This document shows positions 23,561 to 33,278 of a stretch of 64,000 nt of DNA, piece after piece; position 1 is the first letter of the stretch, and the number at the start of each line of letters is the position of its first letter. The DNA is from Rhodovulum sulfidophilum DSM 1374 (GTDB lineage Bacteria; Pseudomonadota; Alphaproteobacteria; Rhodobacterales; Rhodobacteraceae). The notes below the pieces were generated by a model. The model did no database searches. It was not told where the DNA came from and was given only the letters and a program-made list of their open reading frames with translations. A program made the position numbers and the translations under genes. The stretch spans positions 1 through 64,000 of the forward strand of contig NZ_CP015418.1 in assembly GCF_001633165.1 (NCBI RefSeq). The letters run 5' to 3'.

Positions 23561-24973
23561 ATGCAGGTCGGCGGCTCTCCAACTGCTCGCCGAAGGCGCA
23601 TCGCGGGGCACGCGCATCGGCAGGCCGAGCGCGCCGAGGATCACGACGACGAGCTCGGCACCATCCGCGCCCGGCTGAGATCGATCGAGGCCATCCTGAA
23701 GGACCGCAAGTCGCTGATCGGCCGGCGCCTGACGCATGCCAAGAATGCGGGCAACAGCGGCCCCATCGGCAACATGATCGAGCAGGCGCAACCGGGGCTC
23801 GCCCGGGCCTATGAGGATCTCGATGCCGATCCGCTGACCGTCAACACGCTCTCGGGCACGCTGCGCTTTTCGACGGTCGCGGCCGAGGGCATGTCGCCGG
23901 TGGCCGAGCTGCGCGTCCAGCCCGAGCATCTGCGCGGCGATCTGCTGTCGAAGATCATGCCGGTCGCCTATGACCGCGCCGCGAAAGCCCCGCGCTGGGA
24001 CGCCTTCCTCGAGGAGATCCTGCCCGACGCCACCGTGCGCGACTTCGTCCAGCGCTGGATGGGGCTCTCGATGACCGGCATCAAGATGCAGCGCCTGGCC
24101 TTCTTCTATGGCGGCGGCGCCAACGGCAAATCGGTGCTGGTCGACACCATCGCCCGGGTGCTGGGGCCCTATGCGGCGACGGCCCGGATCGAGTCGCTGA
24201 CCGGCACCAACCGCCGCGGCGGCGGCGATGCCACGCCCGACCTGATCCCGCTGATGGGCGCGCGCTTCGTGCGGACCTCGGAACCCGACGAGGGCCAGCG
24301 CCTGCAGGAGGGGCTGATCAAGGAACTGACCGGCGGCGAGCCCCTGATGATCCGGGCGCTGCACAGCGATTTCCTGGAGTTCTCGCCGTATTTCAAGCTG
24401 ACCATGAGCGGCAACCACAAGCCCGAGATCCGCGGCACCGATGACGGGATCTGGCGCCGGGTGCTGCTGGTGCCCTTCGATGTGCAGATCCCCGAGGACC
24501 GCCGCGACCCGGAGCTGGCCAACAAGCTCTGGGACGAGGCGCCCGGCATCCTGAACTGGCTGATCGCGGGGCTGACCGACTTCCTCGAGGGCGGCCTGCG
24601 CCCGCCCGACCGGGTGCTCGAGGCGACGGCCGAGTATCGCGAGGAAAGCGATCCGGTCGGCGCCTTCCTGACCGAAAGCGCCATCGTCACCGGCGCCGAG
24701 GCCGATTTCATCTATTCGCGCGAGCTGATCGAGGCCTTCAACTTCTGGCTGGAGGATCGCGGCGAGACCCGATGGGGCGGGCGCACCGTATCGAACCGGC
24801 TCAAGCAGAAGGCCAGCCGCTGGCGCCATCCCCATACCGGCAAGAGCTTCATCCCGGCCAAGCGCGGGGCAACCGGCTATCGCGGCCTGCGCTTCACCGA
24901 CGAGTTCGCGGCCCGGATGGCAGATCGCAGAGACCATGGCGGCGCCGGTGCGCCCGTCGACGAGCCGTTCTGA
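23561..24973 (+). pseudogene. 5'-truncated phage P4-type primase/SF3 helicase
   Basis: The helicase half of a P4-family DNA primase. Walker A is GGGANGKSVLVDTI, Walker B region GARFVRTSEPDEGQ, motif C TMSGNHKPEIRGT, and the C-terminal winged-helix part follows (ELIEAFNFWLEDRG). P4-type proteins have an N-terminal primase domain of about 300 residues; here that is missing and the upstream reading frame is unrelated, so the start is unknown. The stop overlaps the next start (TGATG). It is cut off from its replication module. Confidence 0.8.
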
Positions 24974-25077
24974 TGCGCCGCACCCCGCACCCCGTTTCCG
25001 ATCCATCGGAGGCTTCGGGCCGTCCGGCCGCCCCGGATCACCGGCCCGACCGGCCCGAAACCGTCCCTCACGGCCTG
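24973..25077 (+). pseudogene. 5' stub of the gene after the primase
   Basis: Begins at the ATG that overlaps the primase stop and reads MRRTPHPVSDPSEASGRPAA for about 35 codons, rich in Pro/Arg, before joining the tape-measure fragment out of frame. A small phage gene whose 3' end has been lost. Confidence 0.45.
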
Positions 25078-25562
25078 AGACGAGGGCGACCAGCTTCAAG
25101 ACCTTCTTCAAGGATATCGTGAAGGGCTCGGGCGATGCGGGGGACGCGATCTCGGCGCTGGCCGACCGGATGCTCGACGACCTGCTCGACCGCGCGATGA
25201 GCCCGCTCTCGGATGCCCTGGGCTCCACGTTCGACGGGCTGTTCTCGGGGCTCTTCGGCGGCCGCGCAAGCGGCGGCGGCGGGACCGTGACCCAACTCTT
25301 CCCCTCGGGCGGCCTTCCCGGCTTTGCCCGCGGCACCGACAGCGCCCCGGGCGGGCTTGCCTGGGTCGGCGAGGCGGCCCCCGAGCTCGTCAACCTGCCC
25401 CGCGGCGCCCAGGTGATCCCGAACCACCGCCTGGGCAGCCTCGGCGGCGGCTCGGTCCGGATGGGCGATGTGCATGTCAGCGTGGCCCAGACCAATGCCG
25501 ATCCGCGCCAGATCGCCGAGGCGGTGCGCCGGGTCTCCCGCGAGGAGGCGCAGCGGGTCTAC
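25078..25562 (+). pseudogene. C-terminal fragment of phage tail tape measure protein
   Basis: In frame with an ATG at 24936 the strand reads KTFFKDIVKGSGDAGDAISA, then GGLPGFARGTDSAPGGLAWV and GEAAPELVNLPRGAQVIPNH, the end of a phage tape measure protein. It is fused at about 25563 to the methylase fragment through the shared CCCGGCTCGA. Only the last 160 codons exist. Confidence 0.75.
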
Positions 25563-25908
25563 CCGGCTCGATGGCATCGTCTTCGAGAACCTGCCCTGGC
25601 AGGAGGTGCTGGCGCGTTATGACGGCCCGCAGGCGCTGTTCTATCTCGATCCGCCCTATTGGGGCGGCGAGGACGATTACGACAAAGGCCTCTTCGACCG
25701 CGACCAGTTCGCCGAGCTGGCCGAGCGCCTGGGTCGGATCAAGGGCGCCTTCGTGCTGTCGATCAACGACCGGCCCGAGATCCGCGATCTGTTCGGCGCC
25801 TTCGTGATCGAGGAGGTGCGGCTGACTTACTCGGTCTCGAAGAGCGGCGCGACCGCCGCGCGGGAGTTGATCATCGCCAATCGCGAGGTCAGGGTGGGGC
25901 TCGTATGA
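25563..25908 (+). pseudogene. C-terminal fragment of D12 adenine methylase (copy 2)
   Basis: Near-identical to 2554-2898: reads RLDGIVFENLPWQEVLARYD, the catalytic DPPYWGG and the end of the protein. Differences (RIKGAF, FVIEE) are shared with the fragment at 48985, so those two are the closer pair. The SAM-binding half is missing, so it is inactive. Confidence 0.85.
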
Positions 25909-25953
25909 GTTCCCCCGGCCCGGTCGGCGTTTAACCGGATCTTGGGGGCGCCC

Positions 25954-26162
25954 GCGATCCGGTCAACCTGCTGCTCGTCAGCGCGTCGGCGGACCGCTCG
26001 AAAGACGCGCGCGGGCCGCTCGACTGGTTGCCGCCGGATCCGGGGCTCCGCTGCCAGTATGTCCCGCGGTTCCGGCGGATCGCCGCGAGCTACGGCTTGG
26101 TGCAGTCCGCAGCCGAGGAGCGGGAACTGGTGGCGCTGACCGGGCGGCTGTGTGGGACATAA
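25954..26162 (+). pseudogene. C-terminal fragment of secreted HNH nuclease
   Basis: Matches 3328-3536 of the HNH gene (DPVNLLLVSASADRSKDA to LCGT). The intergenic bases 25909-25953 match 2899-2942, so a block like 2554-3536 was copied and then lost the HNH 5' part through CGCCCG microhomology. Confidence 0.8.
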
Positions 26163-26257
26163 GAGCGGGTAGCAGATGGGGTGGATGGCTCCCGCTCCCG
26201 GCGTCGCGATGCGCCATACTGCAGGTGTCAGAATCTGCAATTGAGAGGAGCCACCCC

Positions 26258-27277
26258 ATGCAAGTTACCACTGTCGGCCTCGACCTGGCCAAGAACATCT
26301 TTCATGTCCACGGAGTTACCGAGACCGGAGAGGTCGCCTTCAATCGGCCTTTACGCCGGGCGCAGGTGCTGGCGTTCTTCGAGCGACTGCCGCCCTGCCT
26401 CATCGGCATCGAAGCCTGCGCATCGAGCCACCACTGGGGCCGTGAGCTTACGAAGCTCGGTCATACTGTCCGGCTGATGCCGCCGATGTACGTCAAACCC
26501 TACGTGAAACGGGGCAAGTCCGATGCGGTCGATGCAGAAGCCATTTGCGAGGCCGTGACGCGGCCGACGATGCGGTTTGTCGAGATCAAGTCCGAGGACC
26601 AGCAGGCGCTTCTCTCCTTGCATCGCGCACGGGACTTCGTGGTTCGACAGCGCACTCAGTTGATCAACATGCTCCGAAGCCTGGCCGCGGAGTTCGGGAT
26701 CGCCATCGCTCGGGGCGTCGCGCGGGCCATCGATTTTGCGAAAGGGATCATCGAGGGCAAGCAGTCCGGGTTCCCCGAGCTCGCCCAGGACGTTCTGCGG
26801 GTCCTCAGCCGTCAGCTGGTCGAGCTCCACAACCGCTTTCGCTGGTACGAGATCACGATGCGTATCCAGGCTCGTCTCAGCCGCCAGGCGCAACTCCTGC
26901 AGAGCATTCCCGGAGTTGGGCCGGTCACCGCCTCGGCCGTGGCCGCCACGATCGGATCGGGTCACCAGTTCAAGAGTGGGCGGGAATTTGCGGCGTGGCT
27001 TGGTCTGACACCGCGCAACCACTCCAGCGGTGGCAAGGAGCGCTTAGGGAAGATCACCAAGATGGGCGATCGGTATCTGCGTCAGCTTATCGTCGTCGGC
27101 ATGACATCGCGTGTGCGGCAGGTCTCCAACCATCCGGAGCGTGCCGATCCCTGGCTGACGAAGCTGCTGCAGAGGAAGCCTGCCCGGCTCGCGACCGTCG
27201 CCATGGCGAACAAGACGGCGCGGATCATGTGGGCGGTGCTGACCAGGAACGAATCCTACCGACCTCACACAGCCTGA
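26258..27277 (+). CDS. IS110/IS1111 family transposase
   Basis: A 339-residue DEDD transposase. N-terminal RuvC-like domain: VGLDLAKNIFHVHG (first Asp), LIGIEACASSHHWGREL (Glu), KSDAVDAEAICEAV (two Asp). C-terminal Tnp2 domain: LLQSIPGVGPVTASAVAATI and AAWLGLTPRNHSSGGKERLG with the active Ser. GAGAGGAG lies 8 bases before the ATG. It recombines donor and target, guided by the element's own bridge RNA. Confidence 0.95.
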   Translation: MQVTTVGLDLAKNIFHVHGVTETGEVAFNRPLRRAQVLAFFERLPPCLIGIEACASSHHWGRELTKLGHTVRLMPPMYVKPYVKRGKSDAVDAEAICEAVTRPTMRFVEIKSEDQQALLSLHRARDFVVRQRTQLINMLRSLAAEFGIAIARGVARAIDFAKGIIEGKQSGFPELAQDVLRVLSRQLVELHNRFRWYEITMRIQARLSRQAQLLQSIPGVGPVTASAVAATIGSGHQFKSGREFAAWLGLTPRNHSSGGKERLGKITKMGDRYLRQLIVVGMTSRVRQVSNHPERADPWLTKLLQRKPARLATVAMANKTARIMWAVLTRNESYRPHTA

Positions 27278-27517
27278 GACATACCGAAACAGCGAGATAG
27301 CAAGACCGACGATGTGATGGTGTACCCTTCAGCCGCAACGATCAGGAAGCTCCGCCGAATGTCCCGGGCGAAATTGCCCGCAAAGCAGATAGGAACCTGA
27401 TCTGCGGATCCCATCAGGGCCAGCGGTGTGAACCGCGCAAACAGGCCGGACACAAGACTGCTTCTGAAAAGGTGCGCGAGATCATTTACGACTTGCTATG
27501 CGGGAGCCATCCACACA
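27278..27517 (+). ncRNA. Predicted bridge RNA region of IS element A (copy 1)
   Basis: The 240-bp non-coding right end between the transposase stop and the element end. IS1111-group elements carry their bridge RNA here, on the transposase strand. It is the same in all three copies, as expected if its target loop is what gives them similar flanks. Exact RNA ends and loops were not resolved by eye. Confidence 0.45.
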
Positions 27518-27565
27518 GGTCATTCGGCGCCTCAAGTCCGAGCCGCCCGTGGATCACGGAAGCGG

Positions 27566-28398
27566 ATGATGTGGATGGCCCCTGCTCCCCCGGCGTCGCG
27601 ATGTGCCATAGTGCAGTTGTCATCGACTGCTGAGAGAGGAGCCACCCAATGACAGTCAATACGGTCGGCCTGGATTTGGCCAAGGATGTCTTTCAGGTTC
27701 ACGGGATTTCCGCGAATGGGCGCGTCATTTTCAACAAGACGGTGAAGCGCGCCAAGCTTCTGCAATTCTTCGAGGCCCTGCCGCCCTGCGTCGTCGGGAT
27801 GGAGGCGTGTGGGTCCGCCCATCACTGGGGCCGCGAATTGGGCAAGCTCGGTCACGACGTCCGGCTGATGCCTGCGGGCTATGTGAAACCCTATGTGAAG
27901 CGGGGCAAGACCGACGCGGTCGATGCCGAGGCGATTTGCGAGGCGGTGCGCCGACCCACGATGCGCTTCGTCGAACTGAAGACGGAAGATCAGCAGGCGA
28001 TCCTGGCGATCCACCGCACCCGCGATCTTGTGGTCCGGCAGCAAACCCAGATCGTGAACATGATCCGCAGCATCTTGCGCGAATTCGGCCACATCCTGCC
28101 GACCGGAGTGGGCGCCATCCTCACCTTTGCCAAACGCCACCTCGGCGGGGACCATCCCGACATGCCGGAACTGGCCAACGGTATTCTCGGGACGCTGTGC
28201 CATCAGCTGGTGGGCCTCAACACCCGGGTCGTCGGCTACACCAGGATGATCGAACAGCACGCCATGATGACGGCAGATGCCCGGCGGCTGATGCGCATAC
28301 CCGGGATCGGTCCGATTACCGCCTCGGCCATCATCGCCACGATCGGCGATGCGAAACAATTCCGGACCGGGCGCGATCTGGCGGCCTGGCTGGGTCTG
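27566..28398 (+). mobile_element. IS1111-type element B, copy 1, 3'-truncated
   Basis: Left end ATGATGTGGATGGCCCCTGC followed by a non-coding leader and a transposase identical over its length to the one at 44462-45481. The element stops abruptly at 28398 and continues as unrelated sequence, so about 520 bp including the right end are missing. Confidence 0.88.
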
Positions 28399-28422
28399 TT
28401 CCACAACAGGCCCGCACAATAG
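27649..28422 (+). pseudogene. Truncated IS110-family transposase (element B)
   Basis: Reads MTVNTVGLDLAKDVFQVHGI to AAWLGL, then four or five foreign residues and a stop at 28422. The RuvC-like DEDD residues are present but the catalytic Ser box (NKSSGGKERLG in the full copy) is lost, so it should be inactive. Confidence 0.88.
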
Positions 28423-28656
28423 AAATTTGACGTTTCCAGCTCAAACCGGAAGTTGAATGATTCATGACATACGACAGCTCAGAGGCTCATTAAATACCCG
28501 CTTCCTCTCCGCTATTGACTGCCTCGCCATTTGCAATGAACATCACAATATAACCAACGGAGAATTTAGCCATGTGATGCTGTCGCATGCTGGAGGCTTA
28601 TGTCGCGACATTTGGCAGTTTACAATTTTGGCCGCAACGAGAACGGAGTCGTCGGG
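28423..28656. other. Short gap after truncated IS
   Basis: About 230 bases of lower GC. No gene recognised; it may contain the promoter of the next gene. Confidence 0.35.
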
Positions 28657-29472
28657 ATGGTTTTTCAGTTCATCGTCATCGGCGCAGCGATTGCGACCAT
28701 TTGGGCGAAGAATGCATACGCAACTGACAACCTCGTTTACAGCGATGAGAGTTTCCTGCTTGAACTGGGCTATAATCCTGGAGCTGTAGACGGATTTGCG
28801 GATCAAAACACACATAGCGCGATTTCTAGCTCTCAGATAGGGCGTGGATCGCTTGTAACCGGTGGCATGGATACGCAGGGGCGCCGGGCACTTGGCCAGG
28901 AGATTTTAGAATTTCGTGCGAAACAGGAACAGCATCCTCCAGAAATTCCGCAAAATCTTCCGAAGGAAACCTTACCTGAAACCATTCGCAGGGAGGTCGG
29001 CCACATATGGCTGTTTAGTGATTACCGCACACTTCCAATTGGAATGAGCGCATTTTTGGGCCCAGGTCCTGGTGGCGATTGGAGCAAGCCACATCAGTCT
29101 TTAGTGTGGTATCGGGTTTATTCTTTGGATGCCTTTCACTCGAATGGCGTTGCGGTTCCGCAATATCTAACCGGAGAAGAAAAAAGCCATCCCTTCAATG
29201 CGAATGGGATAGGCTTGAATGGACCTTATAGCGGCCCAGCCCCTGACTTGGCAATGGTATGTGTGGTACACGCTCCACGATCCGCACCAGCCAGGTTAGT
29301 CTACAGTTTGAGCTTTTGGCGAGCGGAGCCACTACGCTTCGACCCTACAACTGGCTCGAAAAGCTACGATGCCACCATAGGGCCCGAGCTTGGCTGGGCC
29401 GTTGGCTCAGACCCTTGCCAAAATGCGTTCCAGTCTCTTGACGCTGACACCAGGGCTGCTTTGCGCCACTAG
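28657..29472 (+). CDS. Exported protein with peptidoglycan-binding-like motif
   Basis: A 271-residue protein. MVFQFIVIGAAIATIWAKNA with a cut near AYA (residue 22) is a signal peptide; an ATG 19 codons earlier would bury it. Just after it, FLLELGYNPGAVDGFADQNT resembles the PG_binding_1 repeat (Leu-Gly-Tyr ... Gly-x-x-Asp-Gly). The large remaining part is not recognised. Probably periplasmic. Lower GC than the flanking IS. Confidence 0.55.
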   Translation: MVFQFIVIGAAIATIWAKNAYATDNLVYSDESFLLELGYNPGAVDGFADQNTHSAISSSQIGRGSLVTGGMDTQGRRALGQEILEFRAKQEQHPPEIPQNLPKETLPETIRREVGHIWLFSDYRTLPIGMSAFLGPGPGGDWSKPHQSLVWYRVYSLDAFHSNGVAVPQYLTGEEKSHPFNANGIGLNGPYSGPAPDLAMVCVVHAPRSAPARLVYSLSFWRAEPLRFDPTTGSKSYDATIGPELGWAVGSDPCQNAFQSLDADTRAALRH

Positions 29473-29723
29473 GCTGGAAATTATTTTCTTTTTTGAGTTC
29501 TGAAAATTGGCTTCGCCAAAGCACGGCTTCCGAGCCAGATGAGAGCAGAAAGATGGCCAGAAGAAGTGCAAGCCTGAGGAAACACTCACCTAACTGCAGC
29601 GGGTAGATGTTGGGTTTCACATGGCTGGTATATTTTTGATAAATCCCAGAAGATGGTGAATGCACTCATTCACCGCTGGTATCCGTCAGGATGTGATAGA
29701 ATGGCCGCACGAATGGCGGGCAA
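29473..29723. other. Gap between convergent genes
   Basis: About 250 bases between two convergent genes. No gene and no clear terminator hairpin were seen. Confidence 0.35.
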
Positions 29724-30611
29724 TCAGGAAGATTTATTTCGCCGCTTCCCCGCAATGGACTCCAATAGCTCCGGTGAGCTGGATGCAATTTCTTTTCCGA
29801 TTCGCATCAAGTATATATTTATTCGGCGGATTCTATCCCGAGGCAACAGTGTCTCAGCAAGCAAGTCACGCCCCGCCTTCCCTACAAGAACTACCGCCAA
29901 TTGCGGTAGCAAGGGCATCCAGAGTTCTGATTGGGGGTTGACCAAACCATTGGACCCACCGTTCCCGAGCCGCGCGACAGCGGCGCTCGATAGGATGAAC
30001 GAATGATGTCTTTCACACCGAACCCATCGGACTGATCGCTCGTGTAGTAGTTTCAAAAATTGTTCCGAAGGGCGTAACGCGGCTTGAACTCGCGCTGAAC
30101 GAGAAAGTAGCTCCTGCTGGGAGGGATCTTTTATTTTCTTAAGAAAGTTGCGACCCGCAGGAGTTAGATTAAATATATCCAAGGGCAAATTTTCCACGGC
30201 ATCTTGCACCATCTGGCGTGTGCGGCTGGCTTGGTCAAACTCCGGAATGAAATCCGGCGTTCTCTTTAACATCTCGGCAATAACTTCGCGCAGAGAGTGC
30301 TCAATTTTCCCTTCAAGCGTTGGAAGTTTTCCCTTTTCAAACGCAATCTTAAGCTCAGGGAGTAGCTCTCCTAGAAAGTTATCAATGGGACCGTAGTGGT
30401 TTCGCTCCACCTCGTCTGAAGGACGACCTTCGTTGTAAATTGTATAGTAGTTTCGGCGCTGAAAGAACGTCCTAATATTTCGGATTCTCGGGTTATCGTA
30501 TTCGCCGCTGCGAGTCTTCTTCGCGTACCACAGCTGCTGTTTTCCGGAGGCAAAGGCGCGCTGCAGAGCTTGAGGTATATAATGATGGCCTTTGCTGCGT
30601 TGATTCTTCAT
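29724..30611 (-). CDS. DUF4238-like protein
   Basis: A 295-residue protein. The opening KGHHYIPQALQRAFASGKQQ matches the DUF4238 start (His-His-Tyr-Ile-Pro-Gln ... Phe). The ATG at 30611 is used because the upstream frame is unlike protein. The family is of unknown function, common in mobile islands, and contains conserved His/Asp residues that suggest enzymatic activity; a defence role has been suspected but is not shown here. Confidence 0.7.
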   Translation of the reverse strand: MKNQRSKGHHYIPQALQRAFASGKQQLWYAKKTRSGEYDNPRIRNIRTFFQRRNYYTIYNEGRPSDEVERNHYGPIDNFLGELLPELKIAFEKGKLPTLEGKIEHSLREVIAEMLKRTPDFIPEFDQASRTRQMVQDAVENLPLDIFNLTPAGRNFLKKIKDPSQQELLSRSARVQAALRPSEQFLKLLHERSVRWVRCERHHSFILSSAAVARLGNGGSNGLVNPQSELWMPLLPQLAVVLVGKAGRDLLAETLLPRDRIRRINIYLMRIGKEIASSSPELLESIAGKRRNKSS

Positions 30612-31068
30612 CAAATCTGCCGCCAAGCATATTTTCGAGTGAATTCCTGAACTCGAGATGCTCACGATTCCGGAGGAATATATACGCCCGCATGTCAAAG
30701 TAAAGTAACTATCATTTTATTCTAAGGAAATTATTGACATTATGAAGGCCTAGGCATCCAGTCTTGGTATCTTCGGTAACGAGTAGGCGGCTGAATTTGG
30801 CGACGCAGGTCGCTGGTGCGTTGAAGATCAGTTCTCGGAAATCTCCACCTATGCTCGGTGAGGATCTTGAAAAGTAGCTTCTTGCCCAAAGTACCAGCGT
30901 CTGCCGGGTGGCCCGGGGAGATCTCAGAGGCCTGACTCGTCCGGTTCGGGGCTGCGACCGGCAACCCGCTGCACGAGGCACGAAGGACCGGTTTGGGCCG
31001 TGAGCGACGCCGCGCGAGGGGCGATCAGGCGCTTGCCCCTGCGGCGCGGCGAAGGTCGGGAACGAGCC
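30612..31068. other. Unassigned stretch
   Basis: About 450 bases. The part near 30612 is AT-rich and probably holds the promoter of the DUF4238 gene. No gene or repeat was recognised in the rest. Confidence 0.4.
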
Positions 31069-31130
31069 TATTCCGTTGAAAAACGCGACTTGTCCGAAGG
31101 TCTGACCGTTGATTCAATATCGCTGCAACC
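31069..31130. mobile_element. Solo right end of the IS1182-like element
   Basis: TATTCCGTTGAAAAACGCGA and the next 40 bases match the right end of the element at 52043-53620 (reverse complement of 53560-53620). The rest of the element is absent. It cuts directly into an HNH gene, replacing its 5' part. Confidence 0.8.
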
Positions 31131-31835
31131 GGCTCGAAATACCCGCTGATGGCTTACCTGTTCTTCCTCAAGGACATGGACCGCTTCATGCCGATCCAAC
31201 CCACCGGCTTCGACCGTGTCTTCGGTGAGATCGGCCTGGAATTCCGCACCCTGCGCAATTGTACCTGGGAGAACTACAGCCATTTCAACGGGATCCTGAA
31301 CGCCCTACGCAAGCCGATCGCAGATCAGGCCAAACTGGAACACGTCCGCCTTATCGACGCCCATTCCCTGCTGTGGCCATTCTCGACCCTGTTGGGGAGG
31401 GAAGCCAAGGGCGACTTGGCCAATGGTGAAAGGGCCGACGCGCGACACCTCGGAGCCAGGGAAAAATCGATTGCCGACATTAAGTATTCGGTGGGCAAGA
31501 CGGTCTTCAACTCCAACGGCCAGGTGATCCCTTCGACCGTCAAGAACAAGGAGCTGCATATGTCCGACGCCGAGTTGGACAAGCTGATCCGGGACCTTCT
31601 CACCATCCAGGAAGACCGCTGCGCCATCACCGGCCTGCCGTTCCAGTTCCGGGGCGCACAGACGGACGACAACATGCTGCCCTCCTTGGACCGCATCGAC
31701 AGCAATGGGCACTACGCCAAGGAGAACCTGCAGTTGGTCTGCCGTTTCATCAACTTCTGGAAGCAGGCATCTGATGACGGTGAGTTCCGCAGGTTGGTTG
31801 GCGTCGTTCGTGGCGATGATATGGAAGGTGGATAG
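31131..31835 (+). pseudogene. 5'-truncated HNH endonuclease
   Basis: In frame from the IS end, with YPLMAYLFFLKDMDRFMPIQ first and an HNH-like C-terminus: EDRCAITGLPFQF, then SLDRIDSNGHYAKENLQLVC (Asp-Arg-Ile-Asp ... Asn). Residues TFDRVF and CTWENYSHF are a family-specific middle part. An ATG at 31149 could still start a 228-residue product, but the N-terminal part is gone. Possibly a former restriction or defence nuclease. Confidence 0.7.
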
Positions 31836-32018
31836 CACGCACCGAAACTACGGAACGAAAAATACAGATACCAGATCGGCCCATTGCCGCCGTTGGCCGA
31901 TGTCTAGCAATGCTGCGGTGCGGCCCGTCAGAGGAGATGGGGTGGATGGCTCCCGCTCCCGGCGTCGCGATGCGCCATACTGCAGGTGTCAGAATCTGCA
32001 ATTGAGAGGAGCCACCCC

Positions 32019-33038
32019 ATGCAAGTTACCACTGTCGGCCTCGACCTGGCCAAGAACATCTTTCATGTCCACGGAGTTACCGAGACCGGAGAGGTCGCCT
32101 TCAATCGGCCTTTACGCCGGGCGCAGGTGCTGGCGTTCTTCGAGCGACTGCCGCCCTGCCTCATCGGCATCGAAGCCTGCGCATCGAGCCACCACTGGGG
32201 CCGTGAGCTTACGAAGCTCGGTCATACTGTCCGGCTGATGCCGCCGATGTACGTCAAACCCTACGTGAAACGGGGCAAGTCCGATGCGGTCGATGCAGAA
32301 GCCATTTGCGAGGCCGTGACGCGGCCGACGATGCGGTTTGTCGAGATCAAGTCCGAGGACCAGCAGGCGCTTCTCTCCTTGCATCGCGCACGGGACTTCG
32401 TGGTTCGACAGCGCACTCAGTTGATCAACATGCTCCGAAGCCTGGCCGCGGAGTTCGGGATCGCCATCGCTCGGGGCGTCGCGCGGGCCATCGATTTTGC
32501 GAAAGGGATCATCGAGGGCAAGCAGTCCGGGTTCCCCGAGCTCGCCCAGGACGTTCTGCGGGTCCTCAGCCGTCAGCTGGTCGAGCTCCACAACCGCTTT
32601 CGCTGGTACGAGATCACGATGCGTATCCAGGCTCGTCTCAGCCGCCAGGCGCAACTCCTGCAGAGCATTCCCGGAGTTGGGCCGGTCACCGCCTCGGCCG
32701 TGGCCGCCACGATCGGATCGGGTCACCAGTTCAAGAGTGGGCGGGAATTTGCGGCGTGGCTTGGTCTGACACCGCGCAACCACTCCAGCGGTGGCAAGGA
32801 GCGCTTAGGGAAGATCACCAAGATGGGCGATCGGTATCTGCGTCAGCTTATCGTCGTCGGCATGACATCGCGTGTGCGGCAGGTCTCCAACCATCCGGAG
32901 CGTGCCGATCCCTGGCTGACGAAGCTGCTGCAGAGGAAGCCTGCCCGGCTCGCGACCGTCGCCATGGCGAACAAGACGGCGCGGATCATGTGGGCGGTGC
33001 TGACCAGGAACGAATCCTACCGACCTCACACAGCCTGA
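32019..33038 (+). CDS. IS110/IS1111 family transposase
   Basis: 339 residues, identical in protein sequence to the gene at 26258 (DEDD RuvC-like plus Tnp2 domain with SSGGKERLG). Same GAGAGGAG ribosome site. Intact. Confidence 0.95.
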   Translation: MQVTTVGLDLAKNIFHVHGVTETGEVAFNRPLRRAQVLAFFERLPPCLIGIEACASSHHWGRELTKLGHTVRLMPPMYVKPYVKRGKSDAVDAEAICEAVTRPTMRFVEIKSEDQQALLSLHRARDFVVRQRTQLINMLRSLAAEFGIAIARGVARAIDFAKGIIEGKQSGFPELAQDVLRVLSRQLVELHNRFRWYEITMRIQARLSRQAQLLQSIPGVGPVTASAVAATIGSGHQFKSGREFAAWLGLTPRNHSSGGKERLGKITKMGDRYLRQLIVVGMTSRVRQVSNHPERADPWLTKLLQRKPARLATVAMANKTARIMWAVLTRNESYRPHTA

Positions 33039-33278
33039 GACATACCGAAACAGCGAGATAGCAAGACCGACGATGTGATGGTGTACCCTTCAGCCGCAAC
33101 GATCAGGAAGCTCCGCCGAATGTCCCGGGCGAAATTGCCCGCAAAGCAGATAGGAACCTGATCTGCGGATCCCATCAGGGCCAGCGGTGTGAACCGCGCA
33201 AACAGGCCGGACACAAGACTGCTTCTGAAAAGGTGCGCGAGATCATTTACGACTTGCTATGCGGGAGCCATCCACACA
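33039..33278 (+). ncRNA. Predicted bridge RNA region of IS element A (copy 2)
   Basis: Non-coding right end of copy 2, corresponding to 27278-27517. Same reasoning as for copy 1. Confidence 0.45.

Larger units (their letters stand above)
26176..27517 (+). mobile_element. IS1111-type element A, copy 1
   Basis: A 1342-bp insertion sequence with no terminal but subterminal inverted repeats: GTGGATGGCTCCCG at the left, CGGGAGCCATCCAC at the right. One transposase gene, then about 240 bp of non-coding right end. Two more copies of the same length are at 31937-33278 and 38199-39540. Left flank is AG; at the right end this copy has GG where the other two have AG, because it abuts IS element B. Confidence 0.9.
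31937..33278 (+). mobile_element. IS1111-type element A, copy 2
   Basis: Same 1342-bp length as copy 1. Flanked on both sides by AG, the expected core dinucleotide. Right flank AGACATTCGCC resembles that of copy 3 (AGACGTTCGAT in element orientation). Confidence 0.9.

Noticed and set aside
23531-25495. A 654-residue minus-strand protein
   Set aside because: Shadow of the primase-helicase and tape-measure coding strand; no motif and skewed composition.
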